Assembly: GCA_002350855.1 (NCBI GenBank)
Contig: DEFM01000026.1
Span: 27,832 to 91,831 of the forward strand
Origin: Prevotellaceae bacterium UBA2852
GTDB lineage: Bacteria > Bacteroidota > Bacteroidia > Bacteroidales > Bacteroidaceae
Length of the DNA stretch: 64,000 bases
Reading direction: 5' to 3'
Below the pieces are notes generated by a model. That model did not search any database. It saw only the letters and a list, made by a program, of their open reading frames with translations, and was not told where the DNA came from. The translations under genes were made by a program, and so were the position numbers. Positions 63,884 to 64,000 of this stretch are shown here, piece after piece; within the stretch, counting starts at the first letter, position 1; every line of letters starts with the position of its first letter.

Positions 63884-64000
63884 TCCCTCGCGCGTATATA
63901 TACGCGTATATATATAATAATATATATTTGTAAAAACAGGCTTTAAAACGCCGCTTTTTTTAAAAATATTCGCAATTTATTCAAAAAAGTTGTTGAAAGA
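63884..64000. other. intergenic end of window
   Basis: It contains a CGCGTATATATACGCG palindrome (63890-63905), a -7-like TATATTTG (63923-63930) and an AT-rich stretch with TTTTTT. No gene is seen before the edge. Confidence 0.5.

Overview
The window looks like chromosome of a Bacteroidales bacterium, most likely Prevotellaceae. Support: the order parA-parB-DUF5683-mltD-relA, a short-Q-loop cytochrome bd operon led by a DUF4492 gene, DUF4295 beside L33, a fimbrillin/DUF3575/DUF5119 locus, a TonB-free GH43 enzyme with the C-terminal 'NLAGQRV..KGIYI' tail, and repeated Bacteroidetes promoters (TTTG, about 19 bp, TAnnTTTG). No rRNA, tRNA, CRISPR array or complete insertion sequence was seen.

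Layout. 1-5.8 kb (+): chromosome partitioning (ParA partial, ParB), a DUF5683 envelope protein, a LysM lytic transglycosylase and a bifunctional Rel/SpoT, ending at a strong two-way terminator. 5.8-8.9 kb (-): cydB, cydA, DUF4492. 9.0-10.6 kb (+): a NUDIX/winged-helix regulator and an ADP-ribosylglycohydrolase behind a promoter flanked by two copies of one palindrome. 10.7-12.5 kb: an IS200/RAYT-like protein with REP-like palindromes, then about 300 bp of short hairpins. 12.5-14.1 kb (-): a membrane-anchored AraC regulator. 14.2-15.7 kb (-): L21, L27, L28, L33, DUF4295. 16.1-18.4 kb (+): GH43. 18.4-25.5 kb (-): large alpha-2-macroglobulin-like protein and a Tat-exported Fe-S aldo/keto reductase. 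25.6-37.5 kb (+): AGCS symporter, CPA2 antiporter, a small membrane protein, an RluA-type synthase and an AddAB helicase-nuclease. 37.5-43.4 kb (+): DUF177, L32, FabH, Era, Der, a small lipoprotein and a phosphofructokinase homologue that has lost several catalytic residues. 43.6-44.1 kb (-): a beta-barrel protein. 44.5-59.9 kb (+): a fimbrial locus ending in a 3427-residue repeat protein. 60-64 kb: a D12 adenine methyltransferase, a LiaF-like protein (-), an unknown single-pass membrane protein and a four-helix membrane LytTR regulator.

The housekeeping blocks are ordinary. The most unusual items are the degenerate PfkA paralogue, the giant fimbrial-locus protein, the RAYT-like gene with its REP-like palindromes, the hairpin cluster at 12.1-12.46 kb, and several dispersed extragenic repeats. 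Three of those repeats lie directly upstream of start codons (addA-like, era, pfkA-like).
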